From contig CAVUIT010000001.1 in NCBI GenBank assembly GCA_963741625.1, positions 177,516 through 241,515 of the forward strand: a stretch of 64,000 nucleotides of DNA, in the 5' to 3' direction. Made by a program: the position numbers and the translations under genes. Position 1 is the first letter of the stretch. Each line of letters opens with the position of its first letter. Shown piece after piece: positions 49,020 to 59,221 of this stretch. Origin of the DNA: CAWBBA01 sp963741625 (GTDB lineage Bacteria; Desulfobacterota; Desulfomonilia; Desulfomonilales; Desulfomonilaceae). The notes beneath the pieces were generated by a model, which saw only the letters and a list, made by a program, of their open reading frames with translations, had not been told where the DNA came from and did no database searches.

Positions 49020-49032
49020 GAAAATGACTAAG

Positions 49033-49075
49033 AATCCGCTCTGCTGGACAAATTAACAGGGCGGATTTTCTTTTT
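49033..49075 (+). terminator. Terminator after tRNA-Ala
   Basis: AATCCGC / GCGGATT stem (with CTG/CAG continuing inward) followed by TTTCTTTTT. It ends the tRNA transcript. The same hairpin recurs after the right repeat (53871-53911). Confidence 0.55.
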
Positions 49076-49080
49076 GAGAA

Positions 49081-49302
49081 TTACAAATTAGGGGCTTTTG
49101 CGAACTTGCCATCGGAAACCTTCTTCGCAGGCGCAAGCAAACCGTGCGGTCCTTCCTGAGCACAATAGGTGGTCACCCGTCTGGATTTATGCCCCAACAA
49201 GGCCGGGTTATCCTGTTTGCCCTTCACGCGGTCGGAGGGAACAATAAAAACACTGGTGCCTGTCTCCGGCATACAGACCTTCCACGCCCAGGCAATTGGC
49301 AC
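49081..49302 (-). pseudogene. Tyrosine integrase remnant, left
   Basis: The minus-strand frame ends with ALLGHKSRRVTTYCAQEG, similar to the integrase C-terminal LLGHKFTRITTHYSQAEL at 53861-54106. Upstream, TGTSVFIVPSDRVKGKQD resembles the catalytic-domain centre. The stretch between them, including the HxxR region, is missing, so an internal deletion has joined both parts. It points towards the tRNA, as integrases do at attL. Confidence 0.55.
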
Positions 49303-49690
49303 ACTTCCTGCTCACTGAAACCCGTATTCACTTTGAAATGAGCCATATTTTGCCAGATGTTCACAAGTAGTCCGCTTGACAGCCAAAGCATCATGCACGT
49401 AGGGCGGTCTGCGCCCTTCAGTTCGAAAATATGATATACTGATGTTAAGTGAAAATAGACGATATGATGGTCAAAATGACAAGGATTTCCTCACTTCGTA
49501 AGAGCCATTGACTGAAATTCCACGGCCACGATTGGAAGGAAATATCGGATCGAAACAGGAACATTCTAGTGCCGGAAGAAGACCGGCACGGGCCGCGATT
49601 GCGGACCCTCCAACAGGAAGTTTGTAGGAAAAATACCGGATCCGGCCTCAAAATACATGACATTGGATTCACTGGTTCTGCGGAGAAAAT
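49303..49690. other. Intergenic gap in the island
   Basis: About 390 bp between the integrase remnant and the regulator. It may hold more decayed integrase sequence and the regulator promoter; nothing is clear. Confidence 0.35.
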
Positions 49691-50998
49691 ATGTCTGCAT
49701 CCAAACCGGTTCAACTAGTGGCCTCAGGCATCCATCAGTTGGATCATATTCTTGGCAGCCTTTTAATCGGGGACAACGTCATCTGGTACGATGATGCCGG
49801 AAGCTTAGCCTGGCCTTTTTGTGCCAATCTGATTCAGTCTTCGCAAGCTCAAAGTAGACCTGTAATTTACGTAAGTTTTGACCGATCCCCTCGAAATCTG
49901 CTGGAAAAGCTTGGGCCTTTGGCCGAAAACCCAGCTTTAACAATAGTGGACTGTTTCACATGGGGCAAGGGGGCTGGATCGGAAGTGTTTTTGAGGTTCT
50001 ATTATGAAAGCAGACCAGACTGGCCATGCCGCATTCTCAGGGTCGATGATCCCAGGCAAGTGTCCCAGGTAATGGATGTTATATATGGGGTTATATCGGA
50101 TTTGAATGACGATGTTCGCCTGGTCTTCGAGAGTATCACGGGAATGCAGGAGCTCTGGGGAGGGGAGGAACAGATACTGAGCTTCTATGCGCATTCTTGC
50201 CCGCGATTGTATGAGCTTAACACTGTAGCCTATTGGATCATGGAAAAAGAAGCTCATTCGATCAAATTGAGAGCCCGTATCAACCAGATCGCCCAAGTTG
50301 CGATCGAACTCTCCATCAAAAGAGGAACCACGTTTCTGACCATATTGAAAGCGGAGAAACGGGGCACCGACAATTTACATAAACCTTTTAAATATTGGAC
50401 GAAAGAATCTGAAATTGCCTTTGAAGACGAAAATCGAGCTTTCGGAAAACTGGACCTTGGGAAAAAACTAAAAGAGGTACGCACAAAAAGAGGTTTTTCT
50501 CAGAGCGAATTAGCAAAACTGGTGGGCCTTACTCCGAGCGCCATTTCGCAAGTTGAAAGTAATTTGATTTATCCTTCTCTGCCGGCACTGGTGAAAATGG
50601 CCGAAGTATTGTCAGTGGAAGTGAGCACCTTTTTTCAGGCGGGCTCTGCCTTGACTAGAAAGATCGTGTTTTCACTTTCCGACTCGATTCCTGTCAAGCT
50701 GCAGGACATCACAAATGATATCATTTCCGCCCGGATGTTAACTCCTGTCGATTTCCAATCAAAGGCGGAAGTGTATTTACTGGAATTTTCTCCTGGGAAA
50801 AAACTCTCACGCCATTTTTTCAGCCATAAGGGCGAAGAATTGGGATATGTGCTTTCCGGCAGGTTGCAAATGAGTTTGCCACATTCAGTTCACAAATTGA
50901 AAACCGGTGATGCGGTCCACCTCACATCGGAAACCCCGTCTCAATGGATGAATCCGGGACCTGGAACTGCGAGACTTTTGTGGACAGTTGTCGGATAA
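49691..50998 (+). CDS. KaiC-like (degenerate) / XRE HTH / cupin regulator
   Basis: 435 residues. Residues 1-240 are RecA/KaiC-like (GIHQLDHILGSLLIGDNVIW, PVIYVSFDRSPRNLLEKLG, LRLVFESITGMQELW-type strand), but no GxxGxGKT Walker A is present, so ATP binding is doubtful. Residues ~255-315 are an XRE HTH (KLKEVRTKRGFSQSELAKLV, GLTPSAISQVES). The last ~100 residues are a cupin (SHKGEELGYVLSGRLQMSLP). XRE-cupin proteins sense small metabolites; the KaiC-like head is unusual. It converges with the glutamate synthase. Confidence 0.8.
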   Translation: MSASKPVQLVASGIHQLDHILGSLLIGDNVIWYDDAGSLAWPFCANLIQSSQAQSRPVIYVSFDRSPRNLLEKLGPLAENPALTIVDCFTWGKGAGSEVFLRFYYESRPDWPCRILRVDDPRQVSQVMDVIYGVISDLNDDVRLVFESITGMQELWGGEEQILSFYAHSCPRLYELNTVAYWIMEKEAHSIKLRARINQIAQVAIELSIKRGTTFLTILKAEKRGTDNLHKPFKYWTKESEIAFEDENRAFGKLDLGKKLKEVRTKRGFSQSELAKLVGLTPSAISQVESNLIYPSLPALVKMAEVLSVEVSTFFQAGSALTRKIVFSLSDSIPVKLQDITNDIISARMLTPVDFQSKAEVYLLEFSPGKKLSRHFFSHKGEELGYVLSGRLQMSLPHSVHKLKTGDAVHLTSETPSQWMNPGPGTARLLWTVVG

Positions 50999-51010
50999 AC
51001 CGGTGGTGCC

Positions 51011-51043
51011 AGGAAGAGGGCGAATAAATTTCGCCCTCTTCCT
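51011..51043. terminator. Bidirectional terminator
   Basis: Perfect 14-bp arms AGGAAGAGGGCGAA / TTCGCCCTCTTCCT around a 5-nt loop, between the convergent regulator and glutamate synthase genes. Confidence 0.75.
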
Positions 51044-51050
51044 AATAGAC

Positions 51051-52658
51051 CTAGTGACTCTTTGCAACAAAGATGGATGGCTGACCGTTTCCGCTGATGA
51101 TGGATTCGGCCAATCGTTGATCGGATTCCATTACATAGGGGATTCCCGATACGTCGGTGGCTTCCCTGGTCAGGGAAACTAAATCGTTTCTGTCAATGTA
51201 TGGAAGGGCAAATTTGCGAGCCCCTGCCATAAGCTGCTGCAATCCTTGTTTCAAACGGTCCACATAAGAATACATTCCGATTGCGCCGGCAGGAATTAAT
51301 TTGAATTCTGAACCGAATCGTTCCTTTAATTGTGCTCCCACGGCGAATAGACTCAAGAATACTCGCTCGCTGTCTTTCTGGTCTTCTGTCTGATCTTTTT
51401 CCAGAGCACTCTTTCCGTTTGTTTTTCCCACCATGGCGGCAGCCATGAGCGCTCTTCCGAGGCAAATAGCTTTCACATACGGGGCGCCCAAAGCCAGGGC
51501 CTTGAATATGTGGTCTTCAAGAGACATACCGCCGGCAATGGCAATGGGAGGCACGTAATTACCCTGGGCTTTCAACTGCTCACACATGCGATAGGTAAGG
51601 GATTCGAGGTACACGGTGGGAATGCCCCATTCGTTCATCATCCGCCATGGACTCATTCCCGTGCCGCCCCCGGCTCCGTCTATCGTCAATAGATCTATTC
51701 TGGCGTTTGATGAGAATTTGATTGCGCGCGCCAGATCCGCGGGCCGGTAAGCTCCGGTCTTAAGCGTCACGTACTTAGCTCCGAGACTTCGCAGACGTTC
51801 GACTTCCTTGTAGAAACCTTCTTCGGTAACCATGCCCAACCGGGAATGTCTTTCGAATTCGCTAATTCCACCGCTCTCAAAGGCCTTTTCCGCGGCCGCT
51901 GTGCTTGGATCCGGCAGTACGATGTAGCCACGTTCTTGCAACTGGCGCGCGCGTTCCATGGTAGACAATTTGACTTCACCACCTATATCCTTGGCGCCCT
52001 GACCCCATTTCAGCTCAAAAATTTCAACACCTAGTTTTTCGATCACATATTCAGGGACGCCAAGCTTTGTGTCCTCGACATTGGCCTGGACAATAATCCC
52101 TCCTTTTCCGTCGTACCACCTCTTGTACGCATTCACTCGGCGTTCCATCTGCGGCGATCGCACGATTCGTCCATTTTTGAGTTCGGCCTCCTTGTCCATG
52201 CCGCAGATGTTTTCTCCGGCGACCACAATTATCCCGGAAATAGCCGCACCTATGGCAATTTCATCCCAGTTGACCCTCGCAATGCGGGTCGATCCGACCG
52301 CGCCCGTGAACACCGGAAAATCCAACTTGATACTGCCGTCTCTACCAAGCTTGGTAGCGCAGTCCACCGCGGGGAAGGTCGCGAGCTCCGAATCTGCAGG
52401 TATTCCGAAAGCACCAACACAGGTTCCTTGGATATTGAAGTGGGAGTAATCAACCGGATAGTCTTTGTCTCCCCCGGCGGTAATCTTTCCGTAGGGCTGT
52501 GGATAGATGGTTTCTCGACCTTTCATTGCAGAGCGGCCGATTTCACAGGTCCCGGGACATCCGTCGAGGCAAGTGACGCACATTCCGGAAATGGGGGCCG
52601 CTTCCACCCTGGTCTTAGTCTTCGTGGCGGAACTTCTGTTAGGTTTGCTGTACGACAT
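51051..52658 (-). CDS. FMN-binding glutamate synthase family protein
   Basis: 535 residues, comparable to the stand-alone GltB-like FMN proteins of archaea and anaerobes rather than full GltB. Four Cys at residues 27, 30, 34 and 38 (CVTCLDGCPGTC) may bind a Fe-S cluster. FMN-barrel stretches: FPVFTGAVGSTRIARVNWDE, LLTIDGAGGGTGMSP, IAIAGGMSLEDHIFKALALG, APYVKAICLGRALM. Strong RBS GGAGG before the ATG. It lacks the glutaminase domain, so it needs ammonia or a separate partner. Confidence 0.85.
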   Translation of the reverse strand: MSYSKPNRSSATKTKTRVEAAPISGMCVTCLDGCPGTCEIGRSAMKGRETIYPQPYGKITAGGDKDYPVDYSHFNIQGTCVGAFGIPADSELATFPAVDCATKLGRDGSIKLDFPVFTGAVGSTRIARVNWDEIAIGAAISGIIVVAGENICGMDKEAELKNGRIVRSPQMERRVNAYKRWYDGKGGIIVQANVEDTKLGVPEYVIEKLGVEIFELKWGQGAKDIGGEVKLSTMERARQLQERGYIVLPDPSTAAAEKAFESGGISEFERHSRLGMVTEEGFYKEVERLRSLGAKYVTLKTGAYRPADLARAIKFSSNARIDLLTIDGAGGGTGMSPWRMMNEWGIPTVYLESLTYRMCEQLKAQGNYVPPIAIAGGMSLEDHIFKALALGAPYVKAICLGRALMAAAMVGKTNGKSALEKDQTEDQKDSERVFLSLFAVGAQLKERFGSEFKLIPAGAIGMYSYVDRLKQGLQQLMAGARKFALPYIDRNDLVSLTREATDVSGIPYVMESDQRLAESIISGNGQPSIFVAKSH

Positions 52659-53155
52659 GGAATCCTCCGAAAGAGTTGGATATTTGCTCTGTTCACGATT
52701 GGAATCGGAACACTCTGCAGAGCATTAGACTTATTACAGCTAAGAAATCATCTGATTACATTAGTTTTAATAATTGCCGCCTGTCAAGTCGTTTCCGCAT
52801 GTCGACGGCTAATATTCTACGTTATTGCCACAAAGGGGCGTAATAGGATACATACTGAGTTTTAGATCAGGCCATTAGTTTAGTGATACTAAATTATCCC
52901 AAACCTGGCTAAGCATCCTAATTCTATGCATAAAAGCAGTCCGAATCTCGTATGGTCGTGTGGTGGTCCAAGTGCGAGTGGCGGCCGTGGCTGCTAATTT
53001 CTAGGATCGTAAGTGTGCATCTGACGTTCCAAAGTGACCCATCAAAATTGTGCAGCCAATCGAATTTAATCGGCGAGCTATTTTTAGCTAGACTAATATC
53101 AGGTCAAATGATACTAGTGGAGATATCCGTGGATTTCACTTCCAGGAGAATGGAC
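52659..53155. other. Intergenic gap in the island
   Basis: About 500 bp upstream of two divergent genes, AT-rich at 52730-52900. No clear promoter, operator or gene is seen. Confidence 0.35.
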
Positions 53156-53464
53156 ATGACAGAAATAGTCGTCAAAACCATTGGGGAACTCAAGTCTGTC
53201 CAGAAGACGCGATCGCATCCCATTATCCGGATTCAAGGAGAGCTGGCCAATAACCTGTTAATCGCAGGAATCCTGCGCCCGAGTGACTCTAATAACGGCG
53301 AAGGCGAAGTGGCCAAATTGAAGCAATTCGATCCCGCCATGTACTCGGTAACTGAAATTCTTTATGATCTCAGTCGTGCAAATCGTTTTGAAATTATAGG
53401 TGGGGGAGGAGGTAGGCAGATTAAAATATCCCCAAAGCCTTTTGCCCGGCGCGAAGGAAACTGA
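53156..53464 (+). CDS. Small hypothetical protein of the island
   Basis: 102 residues. MTEIVVKTIGELKSVQKTRS followed by IRIQGELANNLLIAGILRP and LYDLSRANRFEIIGGGGGRQ. Balanced composition, no signal peptide or TM. AGGAGA precedes the ATG at 53156. No family recognised. It is divergent from the glutamate synthase gene. Confidence 0.5.
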   Translation: MTEIVVKTIGELKSVQKTRSHPIIRIQGELANNLLIAGILRPSDSNNGEGEVAKLKQFDPAMYSVTEILYDLSRANRFEIIGGGGGRQIKISPKPFARREGN

Positions 53465-53807
53465 CGGAACTGGAACCCCCTGAGCCTACGAGGCTAATTC
53501 AATGCTTCATTGAGCAAGGGAGATAGCTGGCCCTGAGGTTAAGCCTCTCACCCCTGTTCCCCGAGGCACTAAAAACACCGTTGTGGCTGAGCAGATGGCC
53601 GACCCGGTTTGATGTTCAAATGCTGATAACAGAATTTCTTGCAGAAAGGATGTCAAGGAGGGGCTGAAATTCGATGATCCTGCCACTCGCACCAAAGACT
53701 CTTCTGAAGTGTCGAGGGGGAATTTGTGGGATGAGGTGGTGGCTTCTTAACCAAGGAGCTTCCCTAATACTATTTGAAACGATTAGTCGTATATTTCTCA
53801 ACTCTGC

Positions 53808-53842
53808 ATGGCATTCAAGAGGTCGTCGGTTCGATCCCGTCC
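53808..53842 (+). repeat. Right attachment repeat (tRNA-Ala 3' fragment)
   Basis: Exact 35-bp copy of 48975-49009. The first half of the tRNA is absent, so this is a fragment and not a functional tRNA. After it the CTCCATCAG stretch and AAATGACTAATAATCCGCTG follow the tRNA-flanking sequence closely. Confidence 0.8.
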
Positions 53843-53860
53843 GGCTCCATCAGTAAATGA

Positions 53861-54106
53861 CTAATAATCCGCTGCCTTGGACAGACCCTGGTGGCGGATT
53901 TGCTTTTTCAGGACGGCCAATGTGGGCATTTTGCGGACAACCTGACCACACACTTTATTCGCAGCGGCGATTAAATTCTCCAGCTCCGCCTGGGAGTAGT
54001 GGGTTGTGATCCTTGTGAACTTATGCCCCAGGAGATCTTGACGATGCTCGAAAGAAACTCCGGCAGCTCGCAGCCGACTCCCGAAGGCGTGCTTCAAGTC
54101 ATGCAC
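53861..54106 (-). pseudogene. Tyrosine integrase C-terminal remnant, right
   Basis: 81 codons. HDLKHAFGSRLRAAGVSFEH gives the HxxR-like region and DLLGHKFTRITTHYSQAELE gives the GH...HY catalytic end. The N-terminal two thirds are missing; sequence above 54115 is unrelated. Directly follows the second att repeat, in the same orientation as the left remnant. Confidence 0.65.
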
Positions 54107-54207
54107 TCACATTAATGCTTTTTGCCCTGCGGCCCGATTGTGGCAGCAGAACATTCGGAGGTTTGATTTCAATTGATTGAAATGTCAGGCATATACGAAT
54201 AAAAAGC

Positions 54208-56941
54208 TTACAGCTCTCCCCGGTCCAGCACTTTCCTTATGGCTTCAAGAATGCCCTTGGCATCATAGGGCTTGATTATGAACCCTCTTGCACCGCTATC
54301 CCTTTTGCGGTGGGTGAGAGCATCTGAGGAATACCCACTCGTAACAATGACTCTTGCATCTGGATCGATGCGCAAGATTTCCTCAAGACAAAGCTTGCCG
54401 CCCATTCCCGGCATGATCAAATCGAGGATAACCAGGGAAATCTCGACCTTGCGATCCCTGTACTCAACCAGGGCCTCTTCTCCGCTTCGTGCGACGAGTA
54501 CCTTGTAGCCACCCATCTCGATGACCTGCCGGGCCATCTCTCGGACGCGATCGTCATCGTCCACCAACAGAACAGTTTCAGAGCCCGATGCGGGCATCTT
54601 CCCAGTCAAAGCCAAATCTGAGCGAAGTTCAGCCGAGGATACTGGAAAGTACATCTTGAAAGACGTCCCCATTCCGGGTTCGCTGTAGCATCTGATGTAT
54701 CCGCCGTGCTGGGCGACAATGCCATGGACCATCGCCAGACCCAAGCCGGTTCCCTCTCCATTGGTTTTGGTCGTGAAAAACGGTTCGAAGATCCTGTCGA
54801 GCACCTCCGGTGGCATCCCAAGGCCGGTGTCTGAGACCGTTAGAAGCACGTAATTGCCGGGTTTAGCACCCAGGTGAGCGCTTGCGGATTCGTCACTGAG
54901 CGATACGTTGCTCGTTTCTATGATGAGTCGTCCTCCTTCAGGCAGGGCGTGCTGCGCGTTGACCCCCAGATTCAGTATCACTTGCTCGATTTGCGCTGGG
55001 TCCGCGTCGATAATCCTAATATCATCAGCGAGCAAGAGGTCGATCCGGATCATCTTGGGGAGAGTGCGGCGGAGTAGTTTTTCCACCCTCCTTATCTCAC
55101 CATTTAGGTCCATCGGGCGGGCCTTGGATTCGCTCTTCCTGCTGAAGGTAAGTATGCGTGCCACCAGCTCAGCTCCGTCCCTCGCAGCGTGTTGAATGAC
55201 TTCCAGTTTCTTTCGGTCAGGATCTTTTGGCTCTTTCTTCATGAGAAGAAGTTCCGCGTAGCCCAAGATAGCTTGGAGCAGGTTGTTGAAATCATGGGCA
55301 ATACCCCCGGCCAATGTTCCAATTGCCTCCATCTTTTGAGCTTGAAGGCGTTGTCTTTGCAGAATCTCCCGTTCCTGTTCCGACTTCTTGCGCTCAGTTA
55401 TGTCAACTACGACCGCAAGCGTTGCTGCGTATTCTCCACTAGCGTCGCGTAATGCCGACACGGAAAGTTCTGCCCAGATTACTTTACCGTCCTTTCGGAC
55501 GTAGCGTTTCTCCAACCTGTAGGAATCTTTTGTCCCCTGCTGCAAGGGTAGCAACTCCCTCCTCGAAGGATCCACATCCTCTGGAAGAGTTAGGTCATAA
55601 AATGTCAGGCCCAGCAGCTCCTCTTGCGTGTAACCGTATATGCTTGCCGACGTGGAATTCACCTCTATGAATCTGCCTTCGCGGTCCGTCAAGTTGATCC
55701 CTGCCGCAGCATTGTTAAAGATGGCCCGGTAGCGCTCTTCGCTTTCTCGCAGCGCTTCCCGTGTTTTTATCCATTCCTCGATGTCTCGGACAATGGCAAG
55801 GAGGTGAGGCTCTCCTTTCAACATAAAGACTCGTGCAGACATGAGACCTGTCGTGACTCTCCCGTCCTTGAGTCGGAACTTGGCTTCCAAATTCTGCACA
55901 TGCCCGCATTCTTGAAGAGTCTGGACCAATCTTCTTCGATCTTCCGGGTCGGTCCAGATGCCGAGTTCAGTAGAAGATTTCCCAACAGCTTCGTCTCGGG
56001 AATAGCCCGTAAAAGATGTGAATCCATCATTTACATCAACATACAGTCCATCCTTGAGAGTACTAATGCTGACGGGATCAGGGCCGGTTTGGAAGGCGAG
56101 TCGAAAGAGCTCCTGTACTCTCCTGTAGAGCCTCTTCTGCCGTCTTGCGGTCAGTGATGTCCTCGACCATCCCCATGCCTCCGGTGACTCCTCCGTCTTG
56201 GGACAATATGGGGGCGAATTCACACTTCACGGGCGTAATCTTCCCCGCGGTGACTGAGGAATAGTGATCCTCATAGTGTCCCATCCTACCTGAGAGTGCC
56301 TCCTTGATAGCTGCGATGATCTTCTCATCCTTGATGTCTCGGATCGTATTCAGTCCGGTCAATTTTTCGCGTGAGGATCCAATTATCCGGACAAAATTAT
56401 CGTTGCAGGCAGTAATGGTTCCAGTCACGTCGAAATGAAAAACTCCAAAGGGAGAGTGCTCAAAGATCAGCCGGTACTTCTCCTCACTTTGGCGCAATTC
56501 GACCTCGACGACTCGTCGCTCAACTACTTCTCTCTGTAACTTCTCGTTTGCAGCAACCAGATCGGTGGTACGCTCTCGCACCCTGTCTTCCAGCTCCGAC
56601 AGCGTCTTTCTCAATTTCGCATCCGCTTTCGCAAGCCGATTGAGGAAGGGGTGCAATTTGACCGCGCCAACTGTGACGAGAATAAATCCGAGCGGGAATA
56701 AAACCCCATTCTTTAGGACAGTCTCATAGCTGGTATTCCCAATCACAACGAACTCGCTTAAGCTGGGAAAACTCTCCGTCACACCGAGCACCAGGGCCGA
56801 GAGGATCACGGCAAAACCTGCTAACATATAGGTCCATCCACGTTGGCCCCTAAGACTGACCGGGCCCCCGAGACGCCACAAGTATACGGTCAGTATGCCG
56901 AATGCGACGGACTTCAAAATCTCTAGCTCCGCGTGCATCAT
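54208..56941 (-). CDS. PAS-domain hybrid sensor histidine kinase with receiver (one frameshift)
   Basis: About 910 residues after correction near 56122. Three N-terminal membrane segments (~15-105), three PAS domains (EEKYRLIFEHSPFGVFHFDV; then RLAFQTGPDPVSISTLKDGL; then EERYRAIFNNAAAGINLTDR), HisKA with IGTLAGGIAHDFNNLLQAIL (His is the phosphorylation site), HATPase (N box LNLGVNAQHA, G1 SDTGLGM, GEGTGLGLAMVHG), and a C-terminal receiver (VILDLIMPGMGG). Such kinases detect redox or small ligands. No partner regulator is adjacent. Confidence 0.88.
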
Positions 56942-57891
56942 GTCTACACCTCGTGGTCTCAGGGAATTACTTTGCAGCTAGGTTAAGCAAGAACTCGGAG
57001 AGATAATACAGCTACTGGAAGGGTGCCGCAACGCCGGCCGCCTTCTAGCCTCCCCTAGTGATCGGGACTGATTGAAGGCCCCGGAATATGGCCGAGTCAT
57101 AATGCCCGAGTTGCAGGAGGCTCTCCCAAAGATGCCGGCACCGTCACAATCGCAAACCCAACGCCATTTGTTATCTCCTACTCCGGATGGGTTAATCAAT
57201 AGTCACCTGAGCTGCATCGCTTCATCGCGGATCTGCGCACCTAGGACAATTGACCAGCAACCCGCTGGAATTATAATTAGATGAAATTAGTCTGCTGTCG
57301 GCCAATTAAGGAGTCCGCAGCATTGATGGTCGCCGCGATTCCACCTCCGCTCCAAGACTGGCAAAGTACCAAATCATGGGCATGTCCGGAACTGACCAAT
57401 TTTGCGGGCCGTACTTTTCTGTGATTCCAGGCGGCCAATGAAGGCTCTTTCGTCCAATGATGCGAAACGGTCGCCACTTCATTCGGAGCGTGGGGCACGA
57501 ACCTACGAGATGAACCATTCTTCAGCACCGCGAAGGCGTCGCCTCGTTCACCCTGGTCCGCCAAAGAATCGCTTCGAAAGACGAATCTTTTGTTGGCTGT
57601 TATGCCAATTTCGTGCCATCGCGTCCCGGCGGTGGTACACGAGGCCAAACAGCAGGATCCGCCTCGGTTCCAGGATTTCTAATGAGGCAGTGGACCACAT
57701 GACCAAGTAGTGACTAGAACAATTAAAGTCGGCCACTGAGGCCCAACACAACACTTTCATTAATGAGACAAAGTAATTTAAATAAGTTATCTCATGGCCT
57801 AAACGACCCGCATGTCAAGATGATAGGGTCAGGATGGCCCATTGAAGCAAAATTAATCTTCGTGGGGCAATGTGACCTGCCTTGGGCTTCG
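56942..57891. other. Intergenic gap, nothing recognised
   Basis: About 950 bp between the histidine kinase and the VapBC pair. Overlapping open frames on both strands (57270-57710) have no protein-like pattern; possibly decayed DNA of the second island. Confidence 0.4.
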
Positions 57892-57915
57892 TTGACATAT
57901 CGCCGTGCTCTATGG

Positions 57916-57929
57916 TATGGCTAGCCATA
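57916..57929. promoter_or_regulatory. Palindromic operator-like site of vapBC
   Basis: TATGGCTAGCCATA, a perfect 14-bp palindrome that overlaps the first base of the vapB ATG. A TTGACA lies at 57892-57897, 18 bp ahead of the TATGGC half, so the site would cover the -10. VapBC complexes usually repress their own promoter. Confidence 0.5.
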
Positions 57930-58174
57930 TGAAAACAACCATACAAATACCCGATAGCCTTCTTGAAGACGCCCGTAAAGTAGCCGCCAAGGAGAGGACC
58001 ACGCTGAAGGCGCTTGTAGAAGAAGGGCTCCGATTGATTGTCGCCAAGCGCAAGCGAAGCAGCGTTTTCCGGCTCCGAAAGGCGTCTTTCAAAGGGATGG
58101 GGTTGCAACCTCATCTCTCGGGGGCTTCCTGGGACCAGATTCGAGAAAAGGTCTATGAAGGACGAGGGGGATGA
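57929..58174 (+). CDS. vapB: VapB-type antitoxin
   Basis: 81 residues. MKTTIQIPDSLLEDARKVAA begins a ribbon-helix-helix-type DNA-binding domain (DUF2191-like). The C-terminal tail (RKASFKGMGLQPHLSGASWD) would wrap the toxin. The start at 57929 matches the family; it is 4 bp overlapped with vapC (ATGA). Confidence 0.85.
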   Translation: MKTTIQIPDSLLEDARKVAAKERTTLKALVEEGLRLIVAKRKRSSVFRLRKASFKGMGLQPHLSGASWDQIREKVYEGRGG

Positions 58175-58605
58175 TTGCTGTCGACACCAACATTCTCGTG
58201 TATGCGCATCGTGAGGATTCTCCCTGGCACGCTGTCGCATATGATCGACTGGCCGCACTGGCAGAAGCTCGCGCTCCTTGGGCGATACCCTGGCCGTGCG
58301 TTCATGAATTTCTGGCTATCGTCACGCATCCCCGGATCTATGCCCCTCCTACTCCCCTAGTAAATGCCATTGACCAGATTGAAGCTTGGCTGGAATCACC
58401 AAGCCTAGTTCTTTTGTCTGAAGTGGAAGACTATTGGCTGCACCTACGATCCCTGCTTCAGATTGGACAAATAACGGGTCCGCAAGTACATGATTGCCGA
58501 GTAGCTGCACTGTGCCGACTGCACGGTGTGACCGAGCTGTGGACGGCGGACCGCGATTTCAGCCGGTTTGCGGGGCTGCATGTACGCAACCCATTGATTA
58601 ATTGA
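58171..58605 (+). CDS. vapC: VapC-type PIN-domain ribonuclease toxin
   Basis: 144 residues. PIN fold with the acidic residues: Asp in AVDTNILVYAH, Glu in CVHEFLAIV, Asp in VHDCRVAALCRLHG and Asp in LWTADRDFSRF. These coordinate Mg for RNA cleavage. Overlaps the vapB stop by four bases, ATGA. Confidence 0.88.
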   Translation: MIAVDTNILVYAHREDSPWHAVAYDRLAALAEARAPWAIPWPCVHEFLAIVTHPRIYAPPTPLVNAIDQIEAWLESPSLVLLSEVEDYWLHLRSLLQIGQITGPQVHDCRVAALCRLHGVTELWTADRDFSRFAGLHVRNPLIN

Positions 58606-58691
58606 ACGTAGAGTTCCCTCTCTAGGAGCCGCTCGCGCAAGCCCAGTCATTGGCAATTCGGCCGATTCTCCTTGGACCCAGCAAAAAAAGA

Positions 58692-58912
58692 TTGACTCCG
58701 AGGGTTGCTCGTGCCATCATAAGATCAGTGAATAGTTCGACGCGTCGATTGCTGCTTTCAACCGATCAACGAAAGGAGCATGATGGAAGAACCCGATAAG
58801 AGTTTAAAAACATAATTTAGGTCGAAAATAGGCAACAGGAAGGTTTCTGTTGCAACAATGGGTATCAAGACTCACGAAACGGGGCTGATTAAATTTGGCT
58901 CCGTTTTTTATT
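58692..58912 (+). ncRNA. Candidate short transcription unit with stem-loops
   Basis: TTGACT (58692-58697), 17-bp spacer, CATCAT (58715-58720) as possible promoter. A stem GCAACAG / CTGTTGC follows near 58830-58850. It ends in an AACGG-type stem and a T6 run near 58912, resembling a terminator. An 11-codon frame (58780-58815) with AAAGGAG lies inside. It lies between vapC and the CHAT gene and may be a small RNA, a leader or decayed DNA. Confidence 0.3.
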
Positions 58913-59221
58913 TATGCTGCTCCATTGCTTGCCAGCCTCTCAGTCAAACCATCTCCCTTGCAGACCACCCGTTTCATAACAGGACCTGACATTATATTTG
59001 GCCACCATTATATGTTTGCTCAAGCGGGCGGTATTGAGTTATACTCAACAATCGGAAATCAATAGCCCATTAAGCGATGTTCCGAGGATTCCGCTCTTCG
59101 GGACTCCACCTGAGGCGATTCCGCGCTCTCTTCAAATCCCGGAGACCATCAGCAGATCGCTCACACGTACGAAGTAATCTCACAATCCAGGGTTCAAGAC
59201 ATTCCTGAGGGGGAAAACTGA
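58913..59221. other. Gap upstream of the CHAT gene with a small palindrome
   Basis: About 310 bp. TTGAGTTATACTCAA (59034-59048) is a 6-bp-arm palindrome that might be an operator. No gene recognised. Confidence 0.3.

Noticed and set aside
53808..53842. Second tRNA gene
   Set aside because: Only the 3' half is present and the acceptor and D arms are missing; it is an attachment fragment.
57272..57710. Overlapping frames upstream of vapBC as a possible gene
   Set aside because: No RBS and no conserved motif on either strand.
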